Shown: positions 41,860-53,523, counted from the first letter of the stretch. The stretch is 64,000 nt of DNA from Basidiobolus meristosporus CBS 931.73 (GCA_002104905.1 MCFE01000126.1:1-64000), one strand, 5' to 3'. The notes: a model not told the origin generated them from the sequence alone. Made by a program: numbers and translations.

Positions 41860-41861
41860 AA
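41315..41861 (+). pseudogene. second CHAP-domain gene copy, frameshifted
   Basis: Starts with the same signal peptide as the upstream copy. An extra A near 41471 (GCCAAGCATC versus GCCAGCATC) shifts the frame and gives a stop at 41521, before the catalytic cysteine. The remaining CHAP sequence (GQCTDWA, TGHVAVVE, ending FLWYQ at 41861) continues intact in another frame. Apart from the insertion it is as well conserved as copy 1, and the substitutions in the signal/linker region are mild (for example AAASC to AVASS). It is therefore either a very recent pseudogene or a sequencing indel. The Cys34 to Ser change removes one possible disulfide. Confidence 0.7.
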
Positions 41862-42290
41862 TCCCTTGCACCACCCAAATAGATAATCACCCCCTGACCT
41901 TGCTCCGGAAAGCAGGATCTTTCACTTGGCGTCGACCATCCATTACTGTATGGTGATCATTTGACATGGTTCCTTAGAAATCCAATTAAAATCCTTCATC
42001 AGCCATACATATTTCTTTCTCTGCAACCGCACGTGTACGAGTGGTCTAGTGCAGTGAATTGTGGTAGTCTGTGCTTCCTCGTGAGCATCCATTTCCTTCC
42101 CCTGTGTATGAACAACCGAGAATCCTTTGGTTCGAGGGGGCCAGCGTTTTACCTACGACATATGTTACGGACGGGTCACTAGCCACGTATCTGAGAACGA
42201 AAACACTGGAGTGATTTCTTCATTCGGCATGGATTGTGTGACTTTCTTGATGTTCCTGATACAATTACGTGCGGCTCTCAAGACCATGAA
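41862..42290. other. intergenic, no gene seen
   Basis: Between the CHAP copy and tRNA-Arg. Short open frames here have no recognisable features. Confidence 0.35.
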
Positions 42291-42296
42291 AAAATT

Positions 42297-42369
42297 CGAC
42301 CTAACCAGGGGTCGAACCTGGGACCTTCCGCTTAGGAGGCGGACGCTCTATCCACTGAGCTACAAGGCC
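42297..42369 (-). tRNA. tRNA-Arg (anticodon CCT)
   Basis: On the minus strand a full 73-base cloverleaf without intron: acceptor GGCCTTG paired with TTAGGTC (one mismatch plus wobbles), D-arm GCTC/GAGC, anticodon stem TCCGC/GCGGA with loop CTCCTAA (CCT, reads AGG), T-arm CCAGG-TTCGACC-CCTGG. A run of T follows the 3' end, as expected for a Pol III terminator. Confidence 0.92.
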
Positions 42370-42775
42370 AATCTGTTTTTTATTACTGAGTAAGGAGTTG
42401 ATGGCAATTGGTATTAACGTATACAAAGACGACTCAGTAGCCCAGGAAAAGTAAAAAGAGACAAATCACCATACTTGAATGATCATTCCCTTGAATATTT
42501 TTCTACGAATTACCATCCTAACCTTTGAAGTGATATTCTCATACTACCCCATCAAATCTAATAGATTACATACATGTTGTCTATTTACATACTCTTTAAG
42601 TCTGGCTGGAAGCAAGCACTGTTCACCCTTCATATGAAGACCTGTTCCAGAAGCTTTGATTCAATGGTTTACCATTCCAGATCAAAGAGAACAAGGCAAA
42701 TGGGGAGAGTAAGAATCTCTTACTAAAATATGTTATATGAGATCCTTAACACCAAAAATTTTGGTTTTCACCCAT

Positions 42776-43135
42776 ATCTGTGCTGTAAAAATTCGGAAAT
42801 CCACCTAAATACTCACCTAACTTAGTCACTTAAATCATTACCTACATATATTAGAGAATACTGACCAAATTCCTTGTTGGGATTTACTCAGAATATTTTC
42901 ACCAAAACACCAGGTATGCAGAACATGAAATTTCTCATGATTGTCCAAGCAGCCCCAAACTTTGCACCCATGTTCTTGGGATCTTTCTAAACATGCTCTA
43001 TGTGTTTGTCTTGCCAAGACCATGTAAAAGTAAAAATACTGCTTTTACATTCAATAAATCATTAAGTGAAAACCACATAATCTACTTGTTCTTCAAATCA
43101 CTTCCAATATCTCCAGGACTCTTATAACAATCTCA
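42776..43135 (+). mobile_element. solo LTR-like relic of the copia family
   Basis: Resembles 58780-59070 (same strand) and the reverse complement of 6190-6545. Its end (TCTACTTGTTCTTCAAATCA, then CTTCCAATATCTCCAGGACT) matches the sequence immediately preceding the gag start at 61738-61785. No gag follows here, so it looks like a solo LTR or truncated copy. Confidence 0.5.
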
Positions 43136-44330
43136 ACCAATATTGAGAATTATCACCATTCTTTTCTGAAAGTAGACCTTTGGACCCGGTTGTGGTTCAA
43201 CAAATGTATATTAGTAACTTAACACTAATGGACTGGAAGGCTTAAGCTACGCTTAATCCATATAGCCAACTAGGACCACTTGCCACTCCTTTTCATTCCA
43301 GTGATTGATCTGAGGATTTTGGAGAGATTGAAAGCAACTACCTGATGACATATTGAATGTAGAAGTCAAGTTGCTACTTTTGCAAGGTCTTGGCATGATA
43401 ACTATATGCAATAAGCTTATGGAGTACTCAATAAATTGTGGACAGCTTTGAGGATGGTTATATTCTGTGTGACTAGTAATTATTGAGATATATATCAGGC
43501 AAATCACGATGTAGAATGTGGCCAGGTGATAATGAAGCAGATAAATTATAACTTAGCAATAAGCCAAGTAGAATCTTACATTATATGAATGGTTTTGGTG
43601 TAAACTAAATATTCACAACATCCAGTGTCCTGTCTGCAACTGCAGGGTAGGCACTTACTCACAAGCTAAATCATTGATCTGAAGTAGTATAGTGACATTC
43701 TACATCATTAGTCACTACTCTGGATGTGTTGTTGACTCATTTCATCCATATGTATGTAAATAGCATTGAACTTTGTCTTCATACTGTGACTGCTCTAACT
43801 TGCGCTCCCCTATTGCATAGAGCAAAGCATGTCACAATGACAATGGGAATCATTGTTACACATGTGTCTTAAGTACCATTTATCAGTATCAACGATTACC
43901 AAACAAGTCACAATATGTGATATTAGTTGACAATATCGTGATCTTTGACAGTTCGAAAAATCAAGTGCTAGCATGTAGCTTCATGTGACACCACCATACC
44001 CAACAACTTCAAATATAACTGAAGAATGATTTGAATATTTACTCGGAACAGTAATTGACGAACTTCGTCCATTAGATAATTGTTGTTTATGAGAAATTAG
44101 GTTAGACAATGATGGATATCAACTACTGATAATATTGATTTGTGTATGTCATTTTCTTATCACGATAGTGAAACATGATGTAAACATATTCTCTTAATTA
44201 CACTCCTGCTCGTATCTATTTCCGCACCAAAGGGCCCCATTGAACCTGGCAAAAAAAGGATATTTTGGCAATTACTGACCGATTACAGGTTTAATTCGGG
44301 TCATAACACAATGCGAATACTCACTCTTGT
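43136..44330. other. AT-rich intergenic, no gene seen
   Basis: No coding sequence or structured RNA recognised. The composition is like the other transposon-derived stretches. Confidence 0.35.
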
Positions 44331-44334
44331 TGTG

Positions 44335-44366
44335 AGACCCGGGCTCTTGATTTCAAGCCTGGGTCT
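44335..44366. repeat. 11-bp inverted repeat (hairpin)
   Basis: AGACCCGGGCT and AGCCTGGGTCT form an 11-bp stem with one G-T pair around a 10-base loop, about 240 bases beyond the 3' end of tRNA-Arg(TCG). Function unknown. Confidence 0.45.
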
Positions 44367-44605
44367 GTAAGCCACTTTGCGCAACATTGGTTTGAAATAG
44401 AACTACATATCCAAACTTTGTCCAGTCGAATCCTTTCATAGATGACAACAATGGTCCACCCCAACTCCAACGCTTGGCGTGGTATCAGTACAGCTATGAA
44501 TGAGCCATTATGAGGAACGGCTCAAATCAAATTAGATCTAACATAACCCTAGCAGTTGCTTATGCTTGCGTTACAATAAAACCAATAGCTTCGGCAAAAC
44601 GAAAA

Positions 44606-44678
44606 CGAGGCGCATGGGACTCGAACCCACAATCCCCAGATCCGAAGTCTGATGCCTTATCCATTAGGCCAACGCCCC
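44606..44678 (-). tRNA. tRNA-Arg (anticodon TCG)
   Basis: A minus-strand 73-base cloverleaf without intron: acceptor GGGGCGT/GCGCCTC, D-arm GCCT/AGGC, anticodon stem TCAGA/TCTGG with loop CTTCGGA (TCG, reads CGA), T-arm GTGGG-TTCGAGT-CCCAT. A TTTT run follows closely downstream. Confidence 0.92.
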
Positions 44679-44892
44679 ACTCGTTGTTCTTGTCCAAACT
44701 ATGCTTTACTACAGGTAATTACTTAATGATATCACACACTTCAAATATTTTTGTGATTTAATGCACAAAGGTGGTCGCTCATAATTACCAAACTGTTTAA
44801 TCCAATTTCAGACAAGTATACAATAAAAATAGAAGTCTCAACCAATTACAGTCATGGTGATTGACAATGAAGACATGAAATCTACGGAGCCT

Positions 44893-46192
44893 TTACCAAC
44901 CACCCATTCTTCCCTTTTCGGACTCTAACCGATTGTATAACAAGTAGAGGGCCATTTGGTTGGATTCCGGTGTACCAGTGATGGTGACGAGTCTCTCATT
45001 GGTATTTCCTTGTGGTTCAGCAATTTTGATATGAGAACCAGACATGTGACGAATTTCATTGATTTTACTGCCTCCCTTCCCAATGATACAGCCAACCATA
45101 TCGTTAGGAATGAAGATTTGCTGAGATTGGGAGCCTGGGCCGGAGTGTCCATGTGGACCACCCCCCATTTCCCTGTTCATTGGTGGCATGGGTGGGTATC
45201 CACCACCATGGGGGCCAGGATGGCCATAGAAGGCTGGAGGTGGGCTCATGCCTGGCATTGGCCCGTACATCATTGGGAAGCGAGGCTGTGGGCGATAAGG
45301 GATGTGATTAGGAAGAGGACGATCCATATACTCTTGAAGGATTTGTGCAATATGATATACTGCTATGTGGATAGCATCTGGCACTCCGACCACTGTGATG
45401 GTGCGCTCAGTAGAGTTCGGTAGCATTTCCTCCGACGCATTCAACTTGGCCCCTGAGGCCTCTTGAATCTCCTTAATCTTGGATCCTCCTTTGCCGATAA
45501 CAGAGCCCATACGGGTATGGGGAACCAACAAACGGATGGTGGCACCCTGGGGGCTGGCCGACTGGGATGGGTCGTTGGAATCGTCGATTAGCTTTTGTGC
45601 GACAAGGGAATAGGCCTGGTAGAGGAAACGAAAGGAAAGGAAACAAGATCAGCGAATTGACTGTTATCATGGAACTAAAAGGCTGTAGGCTCGTCTGTAT
45701 TCAGAGCTGAATCACTTGCGAATTTACCTTGGCAATCGTGTCGATTGGTCCGGATACAGTGAGAACTCTATCAGGAACGCCGGACACTTGTTCAGAGATA
45801 TTGATGCGGGCACACGCACGCTCTCGGATTTCTTTCACAGAAGAACCACCCTTACCAATGATGATTCCTGCTTCTTTCACAAGAACGATGGAGCGTAAAG
45901 ACATGGAGGGGGGTGCACCTGCACTTCTCTCTTTCCCAGCGTCTTCAATATTCTCCTCGCTACGCTCACTTCTTCTGTCTGGTGAACGGCCGCGTTCCTC
46001 GGAGCGATCTCTTCGAGATCTTTTTTCGACGGGTGAACGTTCTCTTCTGTTCTCTTTTCTGGGTCGGTTTTCCTCATCATTGCTGACAGCGGCTCTTTTG
46101 CTGCTGGAATGATGCGCGCCGGAATCCGAGTTGGAATCGTCATCGGAAAGATGACGCTTCCGATCTGGGGAGGGTTCGTGATCACTGGGCAT
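44893..46192 (-). CDS. three-KH-domain RNA-binding protein (PCBP/hnRNP K-like)
   Basis: Two exons on the minus strand: 46192-45728 and 45615-44893, with a 112-base intron (donor GTAAATT after GCCAAG, acceptor CTACCAG). The product is about 394 residues. The N-terminal 90 residues are charged and rich in Arg, Ser and Glu (RS/RE-like; nuclear localisation plausible). Then three KH domains with canonical GxxG loops follow: IIIGKGGSSVKEI, VIGKGGSKIKEI and IIGKGGSKINEI. KH2 and KH3 are separated by a Pro/Gly/Met-rich linker. This architecture matches poly(C)-binding proteins and fungal Pbp2/Hek2/Rnc1, which bind C-rich mRNA elements and control stability or localisation. The stop is TAA at 44895-44893. 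Which of these fungal paralogues is orthologous is not decidable by eye. Confidence 0.85.
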
Positions 46193-47300
46193 ATTTACTG
46201 AGGGGTTGGTTCGTGGTAGACGATAGGTGAGGAAGAGTGCACTGAGCCTAAAGTAAACATTGGTGCGTCAAGGGTTATGAGCAAAAGGGGAAACCCAAAT
46301 AGAGAAAGGCATATTTTGGGTAGGAATGGGAAGGACTGTACCAATAGAGAGGCGGGTGGTATTTTGGGAAAGTGTAAGGTTGTAGATGATTGTTTTGATG
46401 AGGAAACGGGACGAAAAGGTGGGAGACAACCAGAGGGGAGTGGAGGTCTGTCTAAGAATAGTGGCAGATCCGTACGGTTAGCTTGTGATGTGACTTGGCT
46501 GTTAGGAATTAAATTGAACTGAGACGACCTACCTCAGCAACTGAAGAAGTAAATACAAAGGGTTAGTAGCAAAAACAGTCAACAAGGTAACTTGTGGTTT
46601 CTATATAACCAAGTATACTTCACCAATGAGTTTCTAACCAAGGTGAAGACAACACCCCCCCCCGTGTCACGTTTTTTTCAGGCAGCCGATTTTTTTCGAC
46701 AAATCATTTTTCAAAACTGGGCATCACAGATCTCAGAAAGATCAGTAATTGAATATTGCCCTAGCAGCGATTGGGCTTTAGCGCTACGTCTTAATGGAGG
46801 AATGGCTGCATTGAAAATGATCGAGATACCTCAGTTTGCCATCGCCCCTATTCTGCACCAAATGACACACAGCAAGGACTTTTCATCATGCGTGCACTCA
46901 TTTGCCAAGCGAGACTCCTCTCTGAAGTAACACCTGACTACGCTCTCTAAACACCGTAGCACCTCGTTATTTGCTAATCAATATCACATCATCAATAAGG
47001 GAAAGCCGATTCCACCGAAGCTACATGTTACTCATCTTTGGACTGATCAAATGAGAGTTCCATTGAAGAAATCATCGACGTCACTCCCATCTAAGTGCAG
47101 CAAGCAAGCTTTCTCCAGTATCAAATCACGAATGGCACTCACTCTTGAGTGAGGTATCACGAGGCTACAGCCAGTCTCATAGGGCATGGCTAATCAGATT
47201 ATGGGGAGAAGGGGAAGGATAATCTTACTAATAATCACAGTTTTAAATATAGATTTTCCGAAAAAGAAAGTCCATCTCACTTGATCACATTGTTCCCTCA
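46193..47300. other. upstream region of KH gene, no further gene seen
   Basis: Probably includes the KH gene promoter and 5' UTR (minus direction). A C-run (nine C) lies near 46653. Short open frames at 46277-46522 and 46592-46930 show no recognisable domain. Confidence 0.35.
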
Positions 47301-47304
47301 GCGG

Positions 47305-47312
47305 TATATAAG
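47305..47312 (+). promoter_or_regulatory. TATA box of AN1 gene 1
   Basis: TATATAAG lies 94 bases before the ATG. All five AN1 genes have a TATA motif at a similar distance (about 67-95 bases), consistent with strongly regulated genes. Confidence 0.5.
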
Positions 47313-47398
47313 CTGCACCTCCGTCTCCGCCAAGGACTTAATCGTTCCATCTTCATTCCTTGCTCTTCTTCTACGTTCTATTCACTCCCTTCTTAAAC

Positions 47399-47626
47399 AT
47401 GGCCAAAATCCAAGGAAAGAAAATCGCCAAGTGTACCGCTAGCGGATGCTCCAACCGCGCCGTTCGCATTGTCGGCGACTGCCGTTATTGTCAGCACAAA
47501 TTCTGTGGACAGCATCGACTTCCCGAAACCCACGCCTGTCCCAACCTAACGACGTGCAAGCAAAACTCCTTCAAAACGCTTGCCGATCGTCTCCTCAGCG
47601 AGAAGTGTGTTGCTAGTAAGGTATAG
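47399..47626 (+). CDS. AN1-type zinc finger protein (stand-alone, copy 1)
   Basis: A 75-residue protein (MAKIQGKKIAKC...). It is almost entirely one AN1 zinc finger with spacing C-x4-C-x10-C-x2-C-x4-C-x2-H-x5-H-x-C, followed by a conserved tail ending [16 protein letters not shown]1 fingers coordinate two zinc ions. AN1 proteins are commonly linked to ubiquitin/proteasome and stress responses. The ATG at 47399 was preferred over an in-frame upstream non-ATG start because it lies at the expected distance from the TATA box and aligns with the paralogues' starts. No intron. Confidence 0.8.
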   Translation: MAKIQGKKIAKCTASGCSNRAVRIVGDCRYCQHKFCGQHRLPETHACPNLTTCKQNSFKTLADRLLSEKCVASKV

Positions 47627-48570
47627 AGCCTTCCATCAGCACCTCCACGTGCCTTCATCTTGCCTCATTCACTTGGGGAGAAACTGCCGTTGACCCTTGG
47701 ACCGTAAGGAGGGATATGTTACTACCCTGAATAGAACCCTACCACTAGATTCAGAAACCACTCGCGATACTCTGTACTATAGATAATACTGTATATTAAT
47801 ACTGTTATTCAGCACATCAACAGAGCTCACTCAGGCTCATTGAGCTCTAACTAGAATAAACAACATCCACTTGAATACAAAATGGTTTGCTCAGTAGTGC
47901 TCCTCCTATTCAATAATCCACTCCGTCTACATACACACGTCAGCTCAGCATTTCATGAACCACGATCAGGCACTGAGATCGGGCTAAAATAGGCTAATCG
48001 AGGGATGTGCTGTAGACAGAGACAATCCGGCGAATTTGAGTAAAGTTAAGCAACTCGCGGTTGGGAGAAGAGTCCGCGAGGGCGAGGGGGTGTCGAGAGT
48101 GCGAAATCTGGTTGTGAGCAACACACATGCTCAATATGGGTCCAGACTTGAAACCGGATTCCGGGGGCTACATTTTATTGGCAATTCGATGTACGGATGG
48201 ATTCTGGACTCGTAAGCAGGATCGAAGGCGACCCGGGATCCGTATATCTGGCCAATTATGGCGTTGAGGGCGGATTGTCAGAGGCCCATGGATAGCTTAT
48301 ATTTAAGTGATTCGAGCGAACGACCCAATGGCGCGCCGCCGTCGAGAAATCCCGGCGCAGATTCCATTGGGTGATCCTCATGAGACCTTCTCCAGTGATC
48401 TATTCGTTGCGGTTGACATTAGTTCCACTAATTCCCCCGAAACTGCATCTACGGCACCATCAGTTACTGAATTGCCCATTGTTTGAAGCTGAGTATATCC
48501 TAGTATGGCTAATTCAGTCTCCAAAGCCACATTTTCCAAGTCAAATGACTAGCCACATAAATTGCCCCTT
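47627..48570. other. intergenic between AN1 genes, no gene seen
   Basis: No recognisable coding sequence. The short open frame at 48371-48583 has no domain signature. Probably promoter and UTR of the flanking AN1 genes. Confidence 0.35.
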
Positions 48571-48578
48571 CCACCGAG

Positions 48579-48585
48579 TATAAAG
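48579..48585 (+). promoter_or_regulatory. TATA box of AN1 gene 2
   Basis: TATAAAG, 73 bases before the ATG. Confidence 0.45.
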
Positions 48586-48651
48586 CCAGCGAGTACCACC
48601 GAGCTGCTCTTCATTTCACTTCCAAACCACCACCTCCTTCTGCTCCACACC

Positions 48652-48867
48652 ATGATCAAGAAAGCCGCCAAATGCTCTGTCCCCAACTGCCACGATCGTG
48701 CTGTGCGCATCATTGGGGAATGTAGATATTGCGAACACAAATTCTGCGGCAAGCACCGTTTACCCGAGGCCCACGTTTGTCCCAACCTCACCACATGCAA
48801 GCAGAACTCCTTTGAGCGGTACGCCGACCGACTCCTCAGCGAAAAATGTGTTGCGAGCAAAGTTTAA
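48652..48867 (+). CDS. AN1-type zinc finger protein (stand-alone, copy 2)
   Basis: A 71-residue paralogue (MIKKAAKCSVPNC...). It has the same C4-C-x10 AN1 spacing and an unchanged [11 protein letters not shown] tail. The start was chosen as the first ATG after a TATA box and by alignment to copy 1. An upstream in-frame start adding 30 residues lies in what should be the 5' UTR. Confidence 0.8.
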   Translation: MIKKAAKCSVPNCHDRAVRIIGECRYCEHKFCGKHRLPEAHVCPNLTTCKQNSFERYADRLLSEKCVASKV

Positions 48868-49473
48868 AGCTTATATTCCCCCAGTTCCGCCAATACTCAC
48901 CGGTTCCAAATGCCGGTCACTCTTACGCAGTCAAGTGCCGCTGAGTCGACGGATCTTCCGGAATTCTGTACCACCACCGTCCCTATTGCCAATTAATTGC
49001 CACCGGCCAATGGGCGCCTTCGATGAATTGATCCCACCTCATATCCAAGCTATTGTATTATTATCGACATCTATATAGAACTAGAGCCTGCTCAATCATA
49101 AGCGAGCTGGAGCACCTTGCATAAGCAATAAATTCATTTTCCAATCCATTTGAGTCCAGATGTTTTTCCCAGCCTCTCGCAGCCATATCGCGCTGTCCCA
49201 GCTGTCCACCTGTCTCATTGTCCGCAAGCACGCACCAACGTGTAGGGTTCGAGTAATCGCCATCGACGTGGTTTGGTGGTGTGGTACGGTGCGGTGCGTG
49301 TGGAGAAAAATCAAGAAGGTTCTAGAGTGTATTGGCTAATTACAAATATTTATTACAAATTAATGGTGGTGATGGTGGCGGGTTCCATGCAGAATGGTAC
49401 TAATACAATTTTTAACACCTCGTTCTGGAGATAGATTTACAATGTGGCGGTTGCGTCGGGCGCCAATTGCCCG
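48868..49473. other. convergent intergenic region, no gene seen
   Basis: The 3' flanks of AN1 copies 2 (+) and 3 (-). Nothing else recognisable. Confidence 0.35.
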
Positions 49474-49692
49474 TTAAACCTTGCTAGCGACGCACTTCTC
49501 GCTGAGCAGACGATCGGCATAGATCTTGAAGGAGTTCTGTTTGCAAGTGACCAGGTTTGGGCAGGCATGGGTTTCGGGGATGCGGTGCTGTCCGCAGAAT
49601 TTGTGTTCGCAGTAGCGGCATTCGCCGACGATGCGAATGGCGCGGTTGGAGCAGCTGGTCATGGTGCATCTGGTGGCAGTTTTTCCGGACAT
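49474..49692 (-). CDS. AN1-type zinc finger protein (stand-alone, copy 3, minus strand)
   Basis: A 72-residue paralogue (MSGKTATRCTMTSC...). AN1 ligands and the [11 protein letters not shown] tail are complete. It is the only member of the cluster on the minus strand. A TATA box (TATAAAAG at 49790-49783) sits about 91 bases upstream. The longer in-frame extension (MKSIDSITPR...) falls in the 5' UTR and is not conserved in paralogues. Confidence 0.8.
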   Translation of the reverse strand: MSGKTATRCTMTSCSNRAIRIVGECRYCEHKFCGQHRIPETHACPNLVTCKQNSFKIYADRLLSEKCVASKV

Positions 49693-49782
49693 ATTGTTTT
49701 GTATTGGTGTTGGAGAACGGGGGGTTATGGAATCAATGGATTTCAAGTGGATTGCTTGCTCTCTACCAAGTGCGGAGGATCA

Positions 49783-49790
49783 CTTTTATA
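49783..49790 (-). promoter_or_regulatory. TATA box of AN1 gene 3
   Basis: Minus-strand TATAAAAG, about 91 bases upstream of the ATG at 49692. Confidence 0.45.
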
Positions 49791-49799
49791 CGCTGTGGC

Positions 49800-50925
49800 G
49801 ATTACCTCACCTCACCGACAGCTTCGTGTCGATTCGGACATTTTTGGAATCTCCATCTGTTCCAGAATCCCATCTGGAATTCGGTGGATGATTTCTCAGT
49901 CGAATTTAACCCGAATCGATCTGTTGGCTAGAGTGGTGTCGATTATGCAAATGATTAGTGCCTAACATGGGCAGGTTGACGACCATGTCACAGTTACGGA
50001 AACCTTATTAAACCTAACACATGATTTCTCTCCTCATAACACCATATGCAGCGGGCCACTCCATTCTGAAGCTATGATCTATACTTCTTGGGGATATGAG
50101 TTCGCTTAAGGCAGCCGGTGATTATCCTGCACGATCAATCCGCATCCTTCGCCATCCGGCATAGCCGATTCCAGAATAGTGGATGCTCCACCTTCAGGAG
50201 TCCTTTCCGACGGTTTTGCTGATAACACTGTGCTTTCTCCCTGGCTACTCAGTCTTACTCTTGTCAATGGCTATGTGCATCCAGGTGATCTGCCAATATG
50301 GAACTAGGTTTTGGAAGGCTGCTTGTGGAGCGTGGCTCAAGTGTTAAATCTAGAACATTTCTGACCCTCCGAAGGAAATCCGGATGCTTGTGGAACCGTT
50401 CCATTTGGTAATCCCCTTGGTTTGGTTGTCTGGGGGAGAGGGGTGAGGTGTAGATTGAGCCTCTCTAATCTTGGTCCTCACGTGAACTCCACCATTTAAA
50501 ACCAAATCGAACCTCATGAGTGAAGTGCTAAATATATTGCCAATAATACGAACATTCAATACCAAATCCGACTAATGCGTCACCATATTTGGTAGCAGCA
50601 TCTCCTATTCATTTTTCTATATTCAAGCGATGGGCTATATGGGAAAAGGTGATAGGTTTGTTTGGTAGATTGCGTCCAAATTGGAAGCCCATATTGGGGA
50701 ATATAATGGACGTATCGAATTTAATGCGAACCAAATTGTTCGTGTGGTGCTGGTGCTGCGTCCCATTATAGAGTGGATGCCCACTCAATCATTTCCATAT
50801 ATTCGAAGGAACTTCCCCGAAAATCCTCATACATCCGATCCCTTGGGTCAGGTGACGGTGCCGTATTCATTACGCGTACATTAGAAATCAACGCTGACAT
50901 TTCCGATCACAATAGGACTTGACTG
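49800..50925. other. intergenic between AN1 copy 3 and ubiquitin-AN1, no gene seen
   Basis: A long shared upstream region between divergent genes. Short frames (50350-50565 minus, 50589-50771 plus) have no recognisable features. Confidence 0.35.
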
Positions 50926-50932
50926 GTATTTC

Positions 50933-50941
50933 CTATATAAA
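50933..50941 (+). promoter_or_regulatory. TATA box of ubiquitin-AN1 gene
   Basis: CTATATAAA, 67 bases before the ATG. Confidence 0.55.
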
Positions 50942-50948
50942 GATGTGA

Positions 50949-51446
<498 letters not shown>

Positions 51447-51920
51447 AGCAGCAGATGGCTATGGGAAACCGAAGATGTGTTTGTTGTAATATTAGTTGTA
51501 ATTTTTCATGTTTCTAATAAATCCCCCACTGTACAATATACTTCTACATTGACCGAGTGCCGCTGCCACCCTAGGGTGGTGATCATTCATTAGACGGGCG
51601 TATGAATTAAACGTACGTAATATAGGGACCCTTGCATAAGCGTTTCGCATCCATTCCATGACATGCAGCGGTGCATAGCGTCGTATATTAGTGTCTCTCC
51701 CTGACCCCTTTGCCGCACACGCCGGCAGGAATCGATCATTGAAGGGGACTAGTAGAGAATAGACCTACACCATCAATTTCTGGGCGTGAATGACATCAGA
51801 AAACCGGTTCTTCCTAATTCATAGCAAGGAGAAAGGGGTGGTAGGAGGGAGAGAAACTCCGTGAAGGGACTGGTTTTACTTGGGGACCAGATCCTTCTTA
51901 ATTTGGCGGGGGCCAACCGA
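51447..51920. other. intergenic, no gene seen
   Basis: The 3' flank of the ubiquitin-AN1 gene (AATAAAT near 51517) and the promoter region of the next AN1 gene. Confidence 0.35.
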
Positions 51921-51928
51921 TATAAAAG
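51921..51928 (+). promoter_or_regulatory. TATA box of AN1 gene 5
   Basis: TATAAAAG, about 112 bases before the ATG at 52033. Confidence 0.45.
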
Positions 51929-52032
51929 CGGAAGCTAGTTTCCTGGTAGCCCAACACTAACCGTTCCACTCCTTGAGTTTTCGAGAGGTCAATCTACCCA
52001 AAAAGCGAGTCATCCCGCACAACTTAATAATA

Positions 52033-52251
52033 ATGCACAGCAAAAAGATCCAGAAATGTGAGATTGTCGGTTGTTACGATCGTGCCGTACGCATCATCGG
52101 CCAGTGCAGATATTGCGAGCAGAGGTTCTGCGGACTTCACCGCCTACCCGAATCCCACGCCTGTCCCAACCTGACCATCTGCAAGCAATATTCCTTCGCC
52201 CGCTATGCGGATCGTCTCATGAGTGAGAAATGCGTTGCGAGCAAAGTGTGA
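52033..52251 (+). CDS. AN1-type zinc finger protein (stand-alone, copy 4)
   Basis: A 72-residue paralogue (MHSKKIQKCEIVGC...) with full AN1 ligands. It is the most diverged member (QRFCGLH, TICKQYSFARY, RLMSEK) but keeps the KCVASKV tail. The ATG at 52033 aligns with the other starts. An in-frame TTG at 51973 would add 20 unrelated residues. Confidence 0.78.
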   Translation: MHSKKIQKCEIVGCYDRAVRIIGQCRYCEQRFCGLHRLPESHACPNLTICKQYSFARYADRLMSEKCVASKV

Positions 52252-53450
52252 AGTTTTGTCCCCAACAATCTAGACGTTTCCAATCATGAATAGAGATAAT
52301 TTGTACTTGTAGCCTTCTATGTAGATAAATACACCCTACCAGAACTATCTAGAGGATAATAAAGGTTTCTATGCGAAAGAATCAGCGATCTTGATAGGCG
52401 TTAGTGGACTGCTTGATTTGTTTGTAGCGTGCTGTGGGTTCACCAAAATGTAATTTACCCAAAGGTGTGTCTTGAGAACCGTGTTACTCGAGCCAAGCCT
52501 CTGCAGCGGATGCTAGGACTAAAAGCGAACCCGTCTTTGTCTTTCAGGTACCATACAATTGGTAGTCCAAGTCCATTTAGGAACAATTGCGATCCGTTGT
52601 ATTCAACCAGATTCAGCTTAATTGCAAGGCCCGGGCCACATGACCACGCACCATGGTTTTGAAATATTACGATCAGGAAACATCATGTTTCAACTCGATA
52701 AGCAGCGCTCATCTGGTGAATAATGATATAGGCCATTGACTTTTTGGTTACTGCAGTGTGAGCTTGCCGCCATGTGGGTTAGCACGGCGAAGGTGTCGAC
52801 TCACTCGGACTCAGCAACCCAAGTAACCTGTAACCGTCGTCAACGCATTGCAGCCCATGTGTCATGCTGATCCTGGATGATTCGTTTCAACACAAGGATC
52901 TGTCCAGAGTATCACTTGGCCTTCATGCACCGATCTGTGTGGGAGAATCTTGATCGAAACGCGGGCATCCAAGGGATTCCTCAAAGAGTGAAACGAAGGC
53001 TGTCAATGATTAGCAGTGTATTACCCATCCCCAAAGCCGGATAACCAACCCAGCGATATTTACCACGTAAAACAATGGAAGCTACGATATTCGATATGTT
53101 TCATGGGAGATTAGTAATGAGTGCTACATGCACGTTTCACCGTAGAATAACCCAGGCATCACCAAAGCGGTGCGCTCCGGTCTTACTGACATGCAGAGAG
53201 AGGGTAGAAGCACCGCGGTGTGATGCGGTGCGGCCAGCGAAGGCGACCGGTCAGAAGAAGCTGAACAGCGCTGGCGAGCGATGGCCTGTGATCCAGTGGT
53301 TGCGTCGACGATGGATGACACATCGGCCGGTGTTTCTGTTGATCTGTTACCTAGGTAAATAGGTTTTGAATGTGCATTCCATCTCTCATGGCCGGATCAC
53401 ATGACGATAGCACATAGCCAATGGCGGGAACGGGTGATGGAGGCGGCGGC
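52252..53450. other. intergenic, no gene supported
   Basis: Average to GC-rich composition. The open frame 53075-53362 lacks any recognisable domain, and its reading frame could be chance in a GC-rich stretch. A weak TATA-like GATAAATAG at 53452-53460 precedes the RGS gene. Confidence 0.35.
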
Positions 53451-53523
53451 AGATAAATAGACGGCTGGGCGCATTGGCAGCCCTGTTAATACCTTCTACT
53501 TATCTTGTTGACTTGAGAGGTAT

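Noticed and set aside
49444..49965. Plus-strand 173-codon frame over AN1 copy 3
   Set aside because: Antisense to the conserved AN1 finger. No independent features.
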